Assembly (NCBI RefSeq): GCF_001612685.1
Contig: NZ_BDAY01000011.1
Coordinates: forward strand, 1 to 64,000
Length of the DNA: 64,000 bases
DNA from: Nocardia altamirensis NBRC 108246
GTDB lineage: Bacteria > Actinomycetota > Actinomycetes > Mycobacteriales > Mycobacteriaceae
Direction: 5' to 3'
Shown here piece by piece: positions 43,354-56,360 of the stretch. How positions within the stretch are numbered: position 1 is the first letter of the stretch; each line of letters opens with the position of its first letter. Below the pieces are notes generated by a model, which was not told the DNA's origin, made no database searches, and saw nothing but the letters and a program-made list of their open reading frames with translations. Both the position numbers and the translations under genes were made by a program.

Positions 43354-44639
43354 CAGCCCTCCTTCCTGACCCTCGCGGTCTTGGTCGAGCGAGCATCCAG
43401 GGCCATCTCGTCGGCGGCTTCGACACTGGCCCGCAACCGGACCGTCCCGCTGCCCTCGTCGACCTCCACCACGCCACGCAACAGCTTGGCGGTGCTCTCG
43501 TTGCCCGACTCCGCCGCCAGCTCGACCGCGCGGCGCAGTTTCGCTGTCGCGGTGTCGGCGTCACCGCTCTTGCGCGCGGCCAACCCCTCCTGCACCGCCT
43601 GGGCCAGCTCGGCCTGCCCGGTGTAATGGGCGACCCGCCTGCTGATCCGGGCCGACAGCTCGGTGTCGGTGGTCCACACCGCCTTGACCAGACCTTGCCC
43701 GAGCACCTGCTCGCCGCTGACCACACTGACCCGCGCGGCCAGCTTCTCCCGCCCCGGCGCGGCCGGTTCCACCTGCACCTGCACGTGATAGTCGCGGTCC
43801 TCAGCACCCCAGGCGCCCAACGGATATTCACCCACCTGCGCGGCCGTGTCGACCCGGCGCGCGGTCAGATCCTCGATGGCAGGGGCGACCTGCTTGACGA
43901 AACGCACCGTCGCTCCCGCAGGCGTCCACACCCGCAGCGTCAGCTCCGGGATCGCCTTTGCCATCGACCCCTGCATCATCGCGGCGAAGTCCGCGGCCAG
44001 CTTGGCCGGATCGGCGACGATGTCGACACTGCCGTGCAACGCCGAAGCGATCGACCGCAATTCATCGACGCGCCAATCGGTGCCGACACCACGACAGTCA
44101 CAGGTGAATACGCCCTGCGACTGCTGGATCTCCGCGGCGAGCGCCGCGGGCTCCTCGTGCTCGTTCTTGCCGTCGGTGAGCAGGATCGCGTGCACCATCG
44201 CGCCGGGATGCTTCTTGGCCAGCTGCCTGGCCAGCCCGAGCCAGGTGCCCATCGCGGTGCCGCCGCCGGGCTTGAGCTTGTCGAGTGCACGCCGGGCAGC
44301 GGCACGGGTGTCGTGGTTGGCAGGCAGCGACGGCACCTCTTTCGGGAAGGCCAGTCGTGCCATCGCGGTGCCTTCGATGATCGCGAACTGGGTGCCGTCG
44401 GCCATCACGTCCAGTGCGGCGAGCGCGGCCTCGCGGGCGCCGGGGAACTTGCGCCCGGTGGCCATCGATCCCGAGCAGTCCAGGATCAGCAGCTCGAGAC
44501 GTTCCTGGGCAGGCGCGGCGACCACCAGATCGGCCGCGGTCTCCACCGTCACCACCGCATCGACGAGGCCGACCCCGTCGGCCAGATACTCGTTCTGATC
44601 GACAGCGACCGAAATACCATTGCCTGCCACGGAACTCAC
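43353..44639 (-). CDS. VWA-domain protein
   Basis: The 428-residue protein has a von Willebrand A domain in its first half: MIDAS motif ELLILDCSGSMATGR (D-x-S-x-S), a Thr in GGGTAMGTW and the Asp in AILLTDGKNEHEEP. The rest is beta-rich, then helical (LAQAVQEGLAARKSGDADTA). VWA domains bind protein partners through a metal ion, so it may be a scaffold of the phospho-signalling module. GTG 44639 overlaps the PP2C stop (GTGA) with AGGAG upstream; its stop overlaps the FHA start by one base. Confidence 0.87.
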   Translation of the reverse strand: MSSVAGNGISVAVDQNEYLADGVGLVDAVVTVETAADLVVAAPAQERLELLILDCSGSMATGRKFPGAREAALAALDVMADGTQFAIIEGTAMARLAFPKEVPSLPANHDTRAAARRALDKLKPGGGTAMGTWLGLARQLAKKHPGAMVHAILLTDGKNEHEEPAALAAEIQQSQGVFTCDCRGVGTDWRVDELRSIASALHGSVDIVADPAKLAADFAAMMQGSMAKAIPELTLRVWTPAGATVRFVKQVAPAIEDLTARRVDTAAQVGEYPLGAWGAEDRDYHVQVQVEPAAPGREKLAARVSVVSGEQVLGQGLVKAVWTTDTELSARISRRVAHYTGQAELAQAVQEGLAARKSGDADTATAKLRRAVELAAESGNESTAKLLRGVVEVDEGSGTVRLRASVEAADEMALDARSTKTARVRKEG

Positions 44640-45727
44640 TGTGTTACTCCTGGATCTACGGTCCACGGGACGGGGACGATCGCGACGGTGATGTTGTCGC
44701 TGCCGCCGCAGCGCAGCGCGAACTCGACCAGTTCGCGGGCCGCGACGGCCGGCGGATGCGCGGTCGCCACCTCGGCAAGGGCGATCGCGTCGGACAGGTA
44801 ATTCCACAGCCCGTCGCTGCACACCAGCAGCACCCCGGGCCCGGTGGTGCGCAGGGTCCGCACGCAGTTGTCCGACCACGGCTTGACCGGGCCGTCGGCG
44901 CCGAGCCAGCGGATCAGGGTGTGCGCGCGTGGATCGTTCATCGCGGCCTGCTCGTCCATCGCGCCGGCGTCGACGAGCGCCTGAGCCCACGAGTCGTCCA
45001 CGGTCAACCGCTGCGAAGGCGGGTTGTCCGGGTGCACCGGCGCGTCGGCATGCAACCAATATGCCCTGCTGTCACCGACATTGGCGACGGTGATCTCGGT
45101 GCCGGTCGCGTCGGTGCGCACGATCGCCGACACATACGTGCACGAGGGTGCGTGGCCGTCGGTGACCGCGCTCTCGCGCACCGCGGTGGCCGCCGCCACC
45201 AGCCCGGCCATCGCCGCCTCGCTCGCAGGCTGCCCGTCGAGCAGCGCGACCCGGGTGGCTTCGACACCGACCCTGGCCGCCGCGCCCGAGGCCACCTGCG
45301 GATCCTCCGAGGAGGACACCCCGTCGGCGACCGCGAGCACCGCCGCGGCAGGCACACCGTCGGGGCCGTCGAGGACCGCGGCGGCGACCGCGTCCTCGTT
45401 GCGGGCGTGCGCGATACCCCGGTCGGTGATCACCGCGACCGCACCCAGATCGGCGGCGAAACGATCCGGCGGCCTCCGCAACTGCCCACATCCGGCGCAG
45501 TAGCCGTCGCCGTCGTAGTCCAGCCCGCCGCATCCCTCGCACGCGGTCACCGGACCCGGCTCGTGATGGGGCAACGCCACCTGACGGCCACCCAACTCCT
45601 GACCGCAGTTCTCGCAGAACCGATCCTGCGCGTGCACCTCGGCTGCACAGCCAGGACACAGCGAAACCGTTACCGGCGCTGGAGCTTTCACCACCGACTC
45701 CACTGTGTCGTCGTTGTCGCTCACCAC
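44636..45727 (-). CDS. PP2C-family protein phosphatase with zinc ribbons
   Basis: The 363-residue protein has two N-terminal zinc ribbons (CPGCAAEVHAQDRFCENCG and CEGCGGLDYDGDGYCAGCG). A PP2C domain follows with DRGIAHARNEDAVAAAVLDG, LAVADGVSSSEDPQVASGAA, ITVANVGDSRAYWL, LLVCSDGLWNYLSDA and CGGSDNITVAIVPV, which keep the Asp residues that bind Mn or Mg. It should remove phosphate from Ser/Thr residues in the cytoplasm and oppose PknG. The start is GTG 45727 or 45724. The VWA gene overlaps its end. A gap of 362 bp separates it from pknG, so it may have its own promoter. Confidence 0.9.
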   Translation of the reverse strand: MVSDNDDTVESVVKAPAPVTVSLCPGCAAEVHAQDRFCENCGQELGGRQVALPHHEPGPVTACEGCGGLDYDGDGYCAGCGQLRRPPDRFAADLGAVAVITDRGIAHARNEDAVAAAVLDGPDGVPAAAVLAVADGVSSSEDPQVASGAAARVGVEATRVALLDGQPASEAAMAGLVAAATAVRESAVTDGHAPSCTYVSAIVRTDATGTEITVANVGDSRAYWLHADAPVHPDNPPSQRLTVDDSWAQALVDAGAMDEQAAMNDPRAHTLIRWLGADGPVKPWSDNCVRTLRTTGPGVLLVCSDGLWNYLSDAIALAEVATAHPPAVAARELVEFALRCGGSDNITVAIVPVPWTVDPGVTQ

Positions 45728-46089
45728 GCCCCCTCACCGATCACCGGAACCATCCGAGCAGTCGCCGCACTGCCGGGCGCCTCGAGCACCGAACCCGCCC
45801 GCGATGCCCGCGCACGCATTGTGTCCGTGGCCTTATTGCCGTGTCTGTTCACCACAACCCCTCACCTGTGCCCACTATCACCTGGCCGATCGACGCGATA
45901 CCGCCGAGCACCGTTCTGCTGCCCGCTGGGCCTGTCACTGCCTCGGCGACAAGCAGACCATGCGGTAGACAGTCCACGAACGGTGTGCGGGTGGCTGTTT
46001 CGCCGTCCTCGCCCATCACGACCCCCGCGCCCAGAGGTGCCCCCGCCGCGTCGGCAGGTGCCGGAGGCCGCGCGTGCCTGCGCGCCGAG
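45728..46089. other. 362-bp gap between pknG and the PP2C gene
   Basis: Apart from the weak small frame at 45849-46016 no gene is visible. The gap breaks an otherwise tight minus-strand run and probably carries the promoter of the PP2C-VWA-FHA operon, but I cannot point to clear -35/-10 boxes. Confidence 0.5.
45849..46016 (-). CDS. Possible 55-residue small protein
   Basis: The frame from ATG 46016 encodes MGEDGETATRTPFVDCLPHG and a Gly/Val/Ile-rich end (VLGGIASIGQVIVGTGEGLW). Unlike chance frames in this DNA it is not Arg- or Pro-rich. No strong ribosome-binding site is seen. It could be a small gene or the end of a lost one. Confidence 0.25.
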   Translation of the reverse strand: MGEDGETATRTPFVDCLPHGLLVAEAVTGPAGSRTVLGGIASIGQVIVGTGEGLW

Positions 46090-49840
<3,751 letters not shown>

Positions 49841-49844
<4 letters not shown>

Positions 49845-50812
49845 CCCACATACCGCGGGATCGGCGGGCCCGGTGAGGGACCGAGTGCGGCCAGCCGGTC
49901 GGTGTAGATGCGCTGCCAGCCGCCGTCGGTGCGCAGGCGTTCGAGCACACCGTTGACGAACCGCACCAGCTCCGCGCTGCCCTTGGGCACCCCGACCGCG
50001 TACGCGCCGAGACCGATCGGTTCGCCGACCACCCGCAGCGTACGGTCCTGGGCGACGAGCCCGAACAGGATCGGATCATCGCCGCTGATCGCGTCCACAT
50101 TGCCCTGCTGCAGGGCGACCAGGCAGTCGGTCCAGTTCGCGACACCGAGCACCGTCGGGCGTTGGGGCATCCGGAACAGTGGACCGGCCGCGGTCGTGCC
50201 GCGCGCCACACAGACCCGCTTGCCTGCCAGGTCGGCGCTGGCGGCGATACCGGAATCGGCCGGGGCCAGGATGCGCTGTGCGGCACGGTAATACACCGCC
50301 GAGAAGTCGACCTCGCGGCGGCGCTCACAGGTGGCGGAGAAGGTGCGCACGATCATGTCGACCTTGCCGTCGCGCAGCGCCGGAATGCGTTCGGCGGCAT
50401 TGACCGAACGCAACTCGATCTTGTCCGGATCGCCGAACAGATCCCTGGCGATCTCGCGCGCGATATCGATGTCGAAACCCTCGAGCCTGCCGGTGGCCGG
50501 ATTGCGGAACCCGAACAGGTAGGTGTTCTGGTCGACACCGACGCGCAGCGTGCCCCGCGCCGCGATCGCGGCCATCGGCGAGCCTGGCGGCATCGCACCC
50601 GGTCTCGGCAACGGCCCGGGACGTAACGAGGCCTCCTCGTCGCACCCGCCTTGGCCCTCGGCCTGCGGCGCGATCGTGATCTCCGCGGCGCCCGCCGGTG
50701 TCGGATGCACCGCGTCCAACGTGCTCGGTGCCGGCAATTCCCCGGCGCCGCAACCGCTCACCAGCAGCATCGTCGCGGCCAGCAGTGCGGCGGCCAGCAC
50801 AGGTGTCTTCAC
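49841..50812 (-). CDS. glnH: Periplasmic amino-acid-binding lipoprotein (GlnH)
   Basis: The 323-residue lipoprotein (signal TPVLAAALLAATMLLVSGCG, lipobox VSGC) has the solute-binding family 3 fold: AIAARGTLRVGVDQNTYLFG, GRLEGFDIDIAREIARDLFG, KVDMIVRTFSATCERRREVD, VLGVANWTDCLVALQQGNVD and AISGDDPILFG. In mycobacteria GlnH binds Asp and Glu outside the membrane and signals through GlnX to PknG. There is no ABC permease or ATPase gene here, consistent with a sensory role. GTG 50812 overlaps the glnX stop by 4 nt. Confidence 0.9.
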
Positions 50813-52068
50813 AGGAACTCCTTCAACCGCGGCCACAGACCGGCGACCACCGCGGCCGCGGCGAACACCAGCAACGCCAGCGTGCCCACCGGGCTGAAGG
50901 TCAGCACGGTGCCCGCGGTGTCCAGCCCGCCACGCAGGTCGCGGCGCGACTGGGCCAGGTTGTCGGTGAGCGCGCGATCCAGCGCGGCGAAGCGGGTCGC
51001 CGAGGACTGCGGCGCGGCACCGATCGCCTGCGCCACCGCCGCCGGATAGTCGGCGGACTGATAGGCCGCCACCTGCCAGCGATGGCCTTCGGTCCAGCTG
51101 GTGAGCGCTTGGGCGGCAGGTGAATCCGCGCCGACTACCGCGGCGAGCCGATCGCGCAGGTCGGCGGCGTGCGTGGTGTAGCGCTCCTCACCGGCGGTGA
51201 TGTCGCCGCGGGTGACCAGCTGCAGTGTCTCGTCGGTGCGTGCCTGCTGGGCCGAAATGCGGGCCTTGGCAAGGGTTTCGAAGCGGCTGCTGGCACCGGA
51301 GCTGCCGGTGTCGAGGTTGGCCGCGGCCACGGTCGACGCCAGCACCAGCCACAGCAGCGCCACCCCCGCCGCGCCCGCGCCCACCGCGACCCCGAGGTTG
51401 ACGCGGCGATTGGTGCGCCGCACCAGGATCGCCGAGGCCACCGCGCAGGCGATCAGCACAAGCAGCACCAGCACGATGCTCACCATCGGCAGCGCGCCGA
51501 TCGCGCGCTGGTCGGCGCGCACCGCCGCGAACCTGGCCTCGGTGAGCCGCTGCGCGTTGGGCAGCAGCGAATCCTGCATCACCGCCGAAGCCTCGGCCAG
51601 ATACGAGGCGCCGACCGGGAACCCTTGCCTGCTGTTGGCTCTGGCCGCTTCCACGAGCCCGGTGTAGGCGGGCAGATCGGCGCTGATCCTGGCCACGATC
51701 TGGCGGGTCTGCTCGTCGGAGGCGCTGATCGTGGCATCCGAGAGCGCGGCCGCGGCATCGGCGAGGGCCTGCTGGTACTGCCCGCGCACCGCGCCGGCCT
51801 CGAGCCCGCCGGTCAGGAACGCGGTGGCCGCGGTCGAATCCGCCGCCGAGAGCGCCACATACAGCCGTTGCGCCGCGAACGCGCGCGGCTCGGTGCGTTC
51901 CAGTGCGCTGTCCTGGCGTGCGTTCTTGCCGCTCATCTGGCTCATCGCGGCGAACCCGGCCAGCAGGCACAGCACGACCGACACGACGGCGACGACAACG
52001 ATCACCCCCGGTGTCGTTCCGGCGAAGCGTCGCAACCACAGGGTCCCGTTGCGGATGCGAGGTCCCAC
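50809..52068 (-). CDS. glnX: GlnX-like membrane sensor protein
   Basis: The 419-residue protein has about four membrane helices (GVIVVVAVVSVVLCLLAGFA, ALPMVSIVLVLLVLIACAVA, VGAGAAGVALLWLVLASTVA, GTLALLVFAAAAVVAGLWPR) and two helical external domains, the topology of mycobacterial GlnX, which relays GlnH-amino acid binding to PknG. The first external part reads AAMSQMSGKNARQDSALERT. It is the first gene of the minus-strand sensory operon; its promoter must lie in the 117 bp before the upstream MFS gene end. The assignment rests on topology plus synteny. Confidence 0.85.
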   Translation of the reverse strand: MGPRIRNGTLWLRRFAGTTPGVIVVVAVVSVVLCLLAGFAAMSQMSGKNARQDSALERTEPRAFAAQRLYVALSAADSTAATAFLTGGLEAGAVRGQYQQALADAAAALSDATISASDEQTRQIVARISADLPAYTGLVEAARANSRQGFPVGASYLAEASAVMQDSLLPNAQRLTEARFAAVRADQRAIGALPMVSIVLVLLVLIACAVASAILVRRTNRRVNLGVAVGAGAAGVALLWLVLASTVAAANLDTGSSGASSRFETLAKARISAQQARTDETLQLVTRGDITAGEERYTTHAADLRDRLAAVVGADSPAAQALTSWTEGHRWQVAAYQSADYPAAVAQAIGAAPQSSATRFAALDRALTDNLAQSRRDLRGGLDTAGTVLTFSPVGTLALLVFAAAAVVAGLWPRLKEFL

Positions 52069-52185
52069 ACCGTCCTCCTAACATCTCCCCGGCCGGTGTC
52101 TCGATCGAGATAGTACGGGAGGACCTCGAGGTGTGCCGATCGATTGCGGGCGGAGTGCACAAACCGCGACCGCTGCGGCGCCGGG

Positions 52186-53604
52186 TCAGCGGCGGCGGTG
52201 AATCACGATGGTGGTGGTGCTGATTCGCGCGACCACGAGCGCGGCCACGCACAGGGCGGTGATGGTCAGCCAGCCCAGATGCGCCGGGGCGCGGAAGCTC
52301 GCGGCCGAGGCCAGCGCGCCGGGGTGGCTGGCGATCAACGAGCCGATCAGCGCGACACCCAGTGATTGCCCGACCTGGCGTGAGGTCGTCGCCAGGCTCG
52401 CGGCCACCCCAGCCTGCGCGGGCGGCAGACCGGCCACCGCGGTGGCCGTGATCGGGGTGTAGAGCAGTCCGATGCCCGCACCGAAGAGCCCATAACCCAG
52501 CAGCAGCAACACTTTTCCGCTGCCGTCGAAGGTCACCGTCAGCACCGCCGCCGCGGCCGTCGCCACGATCGCGCCCGCGGTGAGCGCGCTGCGCGCCCCG
52601 CGTTCGGCGACCAGGCGCCCCGACATCGGCCCGAACACGAACATCGCCGCCGCCATCGGCAACAGCGCCAGCCCGGCCGTCAACGGCGAATCATGGCGAA
52701 TCTCCTGCAGATAGAACGTATTCAGGAACAGAAACCCGCCCATCGCGGCGAAGCCGAAGATCGCGATCACGAACGCGCCGGTGAACGGCGCCGAGCGGAA
52801 CACCCGCAGCTCGATCAGCGGCTGCGGGTGGCGAGGGGCGTGCCACAGCAGCGCGGCCAGGCACAGCGCCGACCCGGCGAAGCTGCCCAGTGTCTCGAGC
52901 GCGAGCCAACCCCGGTGCGGGCCTTCGATGATCGCGAACACCAGCAGTCCGAGCAGCCCGATCACCAGCAGCTGGCCCACCGGGTCGAAGGCGCGCGGGC
53001 GTTCGGCGCGTGACTGCGGCACCACCAGGACCGTCAACGCCAGCGCGGCCACCGCGATCGGCACGTTGATCCAGAACACCGCCTCCCAGCCGACGGTCTC
53101 CACCAGCAGCCCGCCCACCACCGGGCCCGCGGCCATGCCGATCCCCACCGAGCCGCCCCAGATGCCGATGGCGCGCACCCGCCGCCCCGGCTCGGTGAAA
53201 ACGCTCGTAATGATCGCCATGGCAACGGGATTGAGCATCGACCCGCCGACGGCTTGCAGCACCCGGAACCCGATCAGCCAGCCGACCGACGGCGCGAGGC
53301 TGCACGCCAGCGAACTCACGGCGAATAAGGAAAGCCCGATCTGGAAGACGGTGCGCCTGCCGATGCGGTCGGCCAGCGAGCCGGCGAAGGTCAGCAGGCA
53401 CGCCAGGGTCAAGGTGTAGGCGGCGACCACCCACTGTGCGCCGGCTAGCGATCCGCCCAGGCTGTGACCGATCGCGGGCAGGGCGACGTTGACCGCGGTG
53501 GTGTCAACGTTGGCCATGACCACCGCGGCGCAGCAGACTGCCAGAATGACGGCCTGGCGGGCGGTCTTCGGTGTGCTCGGCGCGACAGGGGCGCTGATCG
53601 ACAT
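52186..53604 (-). CDS. DHA2-type MFS transporter (14 helices)
   Basis: The 472-residue protein has the DHA2/EmrB-QacA signatures: NVDTTAVNVALPAIGHSLGG (motif D1), LADRIGRRTVFQIGLSLFAV (motif A), GSVGIGMAAGPVVGGLLVET (motif C) and about 14 helices. It should export drugs or other compounds with proton antiport. ATG 53604 gives the usual short cytoplasmic start; the longer frame adds an Arg/Pro-rich leader. It follows an AraC gene by 150 bp on the same strand and may be its target. Confidence 0.87.
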   Translation of the reverse strand: MSISAPVAPSTPKTARQAVILAVCCAAVVMANVDTTAVNVALPAIGHSLGGSLAGAQWVVAAYTLTLACLLTFAGSLADRIGRRTVFQIGLSLFAVSSLACSLAPSVGWLIGFRVLQAVGGSMLNPVAMAIITSVFTEPGRRVRAIGIWGGSVGIGMAAGPVVGGLLVETVGWEAVFWINVPIAVAALALTVLVVPQSRAERPRAFDPVGQLLVIGLLGLLVFAIIEGPHRGWLALETLGSFAGSALCLAALLWHAPRHPQPLIELRVFRSAPFTGAFVIAIFGFAAMGGFLFLNTFYLQEIRHDSPLTAGLALLPMAAAMFVFGPMSGRLVAERGARSALTAGAIVATAAAAVLTVTFDGSGKVLLLLGYGLFGAGIGLLYTPITATAVAGLPPAQAGVAASLATTSRQVGQSLGVALIGSLIASHPGALASAASFRAPAHLGWLTITALCVAALVVARISTTTIVIHRRR

Positions 53605-53754
53605 GCCAGCATACTGACAGCATCGTCGCCGTGGCCCGCCCAGCGACACGGGCGCCAGCGTCAATGGGCGTGTCATTGTTAACCGATTGCGCGCGTTTCA
53701 CTTTCGCGGTGATCGGTGATCACTGTGCGGTGCTCAAACTGGGGTGGTGAGCGT

Positions 53755-54798
53755 TCAGCGCGCGCCGACCGGTGCCGGGGTCCCCGACACTGCGAGCTCG
53801 CGGCCGCCGCGCAGCCGGAACTCCTGGGGCGGGCAGCCCTTCCACCGCCGGAATGCGCGGATGAACGAGGCCGCCTCCGCATAGCCGAGCCGGGCGGCGA
53901 CCTGCTCGGTGGTCAGGTCGGTGTGGGCGAGCAGCTGCTCGGAGAGCAGTTGGCGGACCTCGTCGAGCAGCGCGCGGAAGGAGGTCTGTTCCTCGTTGAG
54001 CCGTCGGGACAAGGTGCGCGGGCTCAAGAACAGTTCGTTGGCCACCGCGATCTGATCGGGGATATCGCCCGGTGTGCGGATGAGCAGCTCGCGCACCCCG
54101 CCCGCGACCCCGGTGCGGGGGCGATGGCGTTCGAGCAGGTCGCGGCAGAAGCGGGTGCAGGTGAATCGGGCACGCTCGTCGAGCGGGGGCAGTGGCCGGT
54201 CGAGTCTGCGGCCGTCGAAGACCACCGCGTTGGCTGGTGCGTCGAAAGCGAGGTCGGTGCCGAAGTTTTCGCGGTGGCGGCGGATATCGGCGGGTGCGGC
54301 ATGGCGGAATTCGGTGCGCGCGGTGGACAGTGCGGCGCCGTAGAGTTCCCTGCCGACCGCGGGAATGGCGGCCAGTGTGCGTTCGGTGAGGAAAACCCGT
54401 AGGGGCGGCGGTGTTTCGGTGTCGTCGAAACGCAGGCGTAGTTCGCCGCTGGTTTCCTCGACGGTGAGCCGGCCCGCGACCAGGGTGCGGTCGAGATAGC
54501 GCACCATGGCATCGATCAGGTCGCGCAGGGTGCGGCTGCTGAGCAGTGCCAGGCCCCACGGGCCCGAGCGCGGTAGCTCGAGCCGGTGCCCGGCCTCGGC
54601 GCCGAGGCCTGGCTCATTGCCGAAGCGCTCCACCAGGTTTCGCACGACGCGCAGTTCCTGATGGGTGGTGCAGTGCTCGTCCTCGGGGGTGAGCGTGGTG
54701 CCGGACAGGCAGTCGAGTGCAGGCATGCCACGTTCGTCAGCCAGCGCGATCAACACGCGAACGCCGGACGTGGTGCGGCGAAGGTCCCGGTCGAACAT
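53755..54798 (-). CDS. AraC-family transcriptional regulator
   Basis: The 347-residue protein has a long N-terminal domain of the arabinose-binding-like type found in OruR/ArgR-like AraC members (PALDCLSGTTLTPEDEHCTT, HRLELPRSGPWGLALLSSRT). Its C-terminal AraC helix-turn-helix pair begins IAVANELFLSPRTLSRRLNE and continues TEQVAARLGYAEAASFIRAF and RRWKGCPPQEFR. ATG 54798 is preferred; the longer frame to 55053 overlaps the TetR gene and has a Cys/Ser/Thr-rich, non-protein-like extension. It may control the MFS gene downstream. Confidence 0.85.
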   Translation of the reverse strand: MFDRDLRRTTSGVRVLIALADERGMPALDCLSGTTLTPEDEHCTTHQELRVVRNLVERFGNEPGLGAEAGHRLELPRSGPWGLALLSSRTLRDLIDAMVRYLDRTLVAGRLTVEETSGELRLRFDDTETPPPLRVFLTERTLAAIPAVGRELYGAALSTARTEFRHAAPADIRRHRENFGTDLAFDAPANAVVFDGRRLDRPLPPLDERARFTCTRFCRDLLERHRPRTGVAGGVRELLIRTPGDIPDQIAVANELFLSPRTLSRRLNEEQTSFRALLDEVRQLLSEQLLAHTDLTTEQVAARLGYAEAASFIRAFRRWKGCPPQEFRLRGGRELAVSGTPAPVGAR

Positions 54799-54904
54799 GT
54801 ACTCGCATTCCTCATCGAATTTCGCCGTCGCGACGGCTTGGCGAAATCTATCAATGCCGAGGCCGCTGGTGCAGGGAAATCGCGAACTGGAAATGGGCGA
54901 TTGT

Positions 54905-55564
54905 TCAGGGTGGGCGCAGCAGGAATTCGTCGAACATGGTGACGATCCGGTCGTTGTCGAACAGATCCGGCGCGTCGAGCACCAGCCGGGCCGCGGCGTC
55001 GACGATGCCGTGCACCAGATGCGCCAGCACGTCGAGGTCGACCTGCTCGGCATGTCGTTTGCTCGAAAGCCATTCCCCGAGTAGGGAACTCAGTGGAGCC
55101 CGGACTTCCTCCCGGGCCCGCTCGACCTGATCGCGCAGCATCGAGGGCACCCCGTCGATCGGGAAATACACCAGCCGCCAGCTGCCCGGTTCGGCGCGCA
55201 CCTCGTCGAGAAAGCGGGCGAGCCCGCCCGAGAGCCGCGCGGCCGTATCCGCTTGCGGCACGGTATCGGTTGCCTGCGTGGAAGATTCGACGCCGAGCAG
55301 TGATCGCTCGACCACGGCGAGCATGCGGGCGCGCTCGCGGTCGATCAGCTCGTAGAGCAGCTCGTCGCGGCTGGCGAACGAGTCGTAGACCACCGGGCGG
55401 GTGACCCCGCCGCGTTCGGCGACCGCGGCGATGCTCACCTCGGCGAACCCGCGCTCGAACACCAGGGCGCGCGCGGCATCGAGCAGCGCGTGCTTGCGGT
55501 CGGTGGGAGCGAGCCGCTTGGCGTAGCGGCGGCGTTGTCCGCCTTCGGGTTTCGCCGTTGCCAT
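54905..55564 (-). CDS. TetR-family regulator
   Basis: The 219-residue protein has a basic start (GGQRRRYAKRLAPTDRKHAL) and the TetR helix-turn-helix (LLDAARALVFERGFAEVSIA, VAERGGVTRPVVYDSFASRD). The C-terminal ligand domain is not assignable. It lies 4 nt after a second TetR gene, so both are in one transcript. It may belong to the regulation of the divergent mce operon. Confidence 0.87.
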   Translation of the reverse strand: MATAKPEGGQRRRYAKRLAPTDRKHALLDAARALVFERGFAEVSIAAVAERGGVTRPVVYDSFASRDELLYELIDRERARMLAVVERSLLGVESSTQATDTVPQADTAARLSGGLARFLDEVRAEPGSWRLVYFPIDGVPSMLRDQVERAREEVRAPLSSLLGEWLSSKRHAEQVDLDVLAHLVHGIVDAAARLVLDAPDLFDNDRIVTMFDEFLLRPP

Positions 55565-55568
55565 CGCC

Positions 55569-56171
55569 CTACCCCGTGTCCATGGCCAGTGCGGCGGCGG
55601 TCATTCGCCGGGTCAGCCAGCGCAGCGTCGCGGCGATCGGCTCGCGGCGGGTGTCGTCGGCCAGCAGCAGCCGCGCCCCCGTCTCGCTGATGCTGATCAC
55701 CGCGTAACTGAGCAGCTCGGCATCGACGGTGCGCTCGCGCAGCGCGGCCACCATCGTGATCGCCGCCGCGAGCCGTTGGCGAATCTCGCTGCGGACAGTG
55801 TCGATTCGCGCGTGCACGGCGGTGGGCAGCCCGTCGCCGGGCATCAGCACCAGCTGCCAGGTCTGCGGCGCGGACAGCACCAGGTCCAAATAGACCTCGA
55901 CCGCGGCTTCGGCGACCTCGACCGCGAGGTCCTCGGGATCGGTGTCGGGGCGGACGGTCGGTGTCGCGTCCGCGGCCATCGCGAGCACGCGCGCCTGCTC
56001 GCGGTCGAACAGGGCGGCGAAAACCGCGTCGCGGTCGTCGAATTCGGCGTAGAGCGCGGGCCGGGTGATCCCGGCGGCCCTGGCGATGGCGTGCATGCTG
56101 ACCCCCGGATAGCCCTCCCGGACGATCACCCCGCGCGCGGCATCGAGGATGCGTTCGCGTCGCGCCGACAC
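55569..56171 (-). CDS. TetR-family regulator adjacent to the mce operon
   Basis: The 200-residue protein has the TetR helix-turn-helix (RILDAARGVIVREGYPGVSM, IARAAGITRPALYAEFDDRD) with an all-helical ligand domain. GTG 56171 has AGGAC just upstream. It is divergent from the yrbE-mce operon across 391 bp that hold a 27-bp inverted repeat, so control of mce expression is likely. The sequence resembles the neighbouring TetR only in the DNA-binding part. Confidence 0.87.
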   Translation of the reverse strand: MSARRERILDAARGVIVREGYPGVSMHAIARAAGITRPALYAEFDDRDAVFAALFDREQARVLAMAADATPTVRPDTDPEDLAVEVAEAAVEVYLDLVLSAPQTWQLVLMPGDGLPTAVHARIDTVRSEIRQRLAAAITMVAALRERTVDAELLSYAVISISETGARLLLADDTRREPIAATLRWLTRRMTAAALAMDTG

Positions 56172-56305
56172 AGTGTCCTCCCGTGGTGCTCGATCGATGA
56201 CCAGGCGACGCAGCGGTGCGCATCGGCTATCAATCCTACGACGGCGCGCGCGGCGATGTCGCGGACCGAGGTGGTGATCAACGGTCGAATCCTACGTGCT
56301 CATCG

Positions 56306-56332
56306 ACAGTGTCACAGCCAAATTGACACTGT
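56306..56332. promoter_or_regulatory. TetR-type operator of the mce operon
   Basis: ACAGTGTCA (56306-56314) and its complement TGACACTGT (56324-56332) form perfect 9-bp arms around a 9-nt spacer. The right arm touches the -35-like TTGTTC at 56332-56337. This would allow the divergent TetR protein to block transcription. Confidence 0.6.
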
Positions 56333-56360
56333 TGTTCTCGGGTCGAACCGGTGCTACGGT
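56332..56360 (+). promoter_or_regulatory. Possible promoter of the mce operon
   Basis: TTGTTC (56332-56337) and TACGGT (56355-56360) are separated by 17 nt. The -35 shares only TTG with consensus, and TACGGT fits the TAnnnT form common in actinobacteria. Start site mapping is lacking, so confidence is limited. Confidence 0.4.

Noticed and set aside
54799-55053. Longer start for the AraC regulator
   Set aside because: The extension overlaps the TetR gene and is rich in Ser, Thr and Cys, unlike AraC proteins.
56323-56360. TTGACA as the -35 of the mce promoter
   Set aside because: The distance from TTGACA to TACGGT is 26 nt, too long; TTGTTC with 17 nt fits better.
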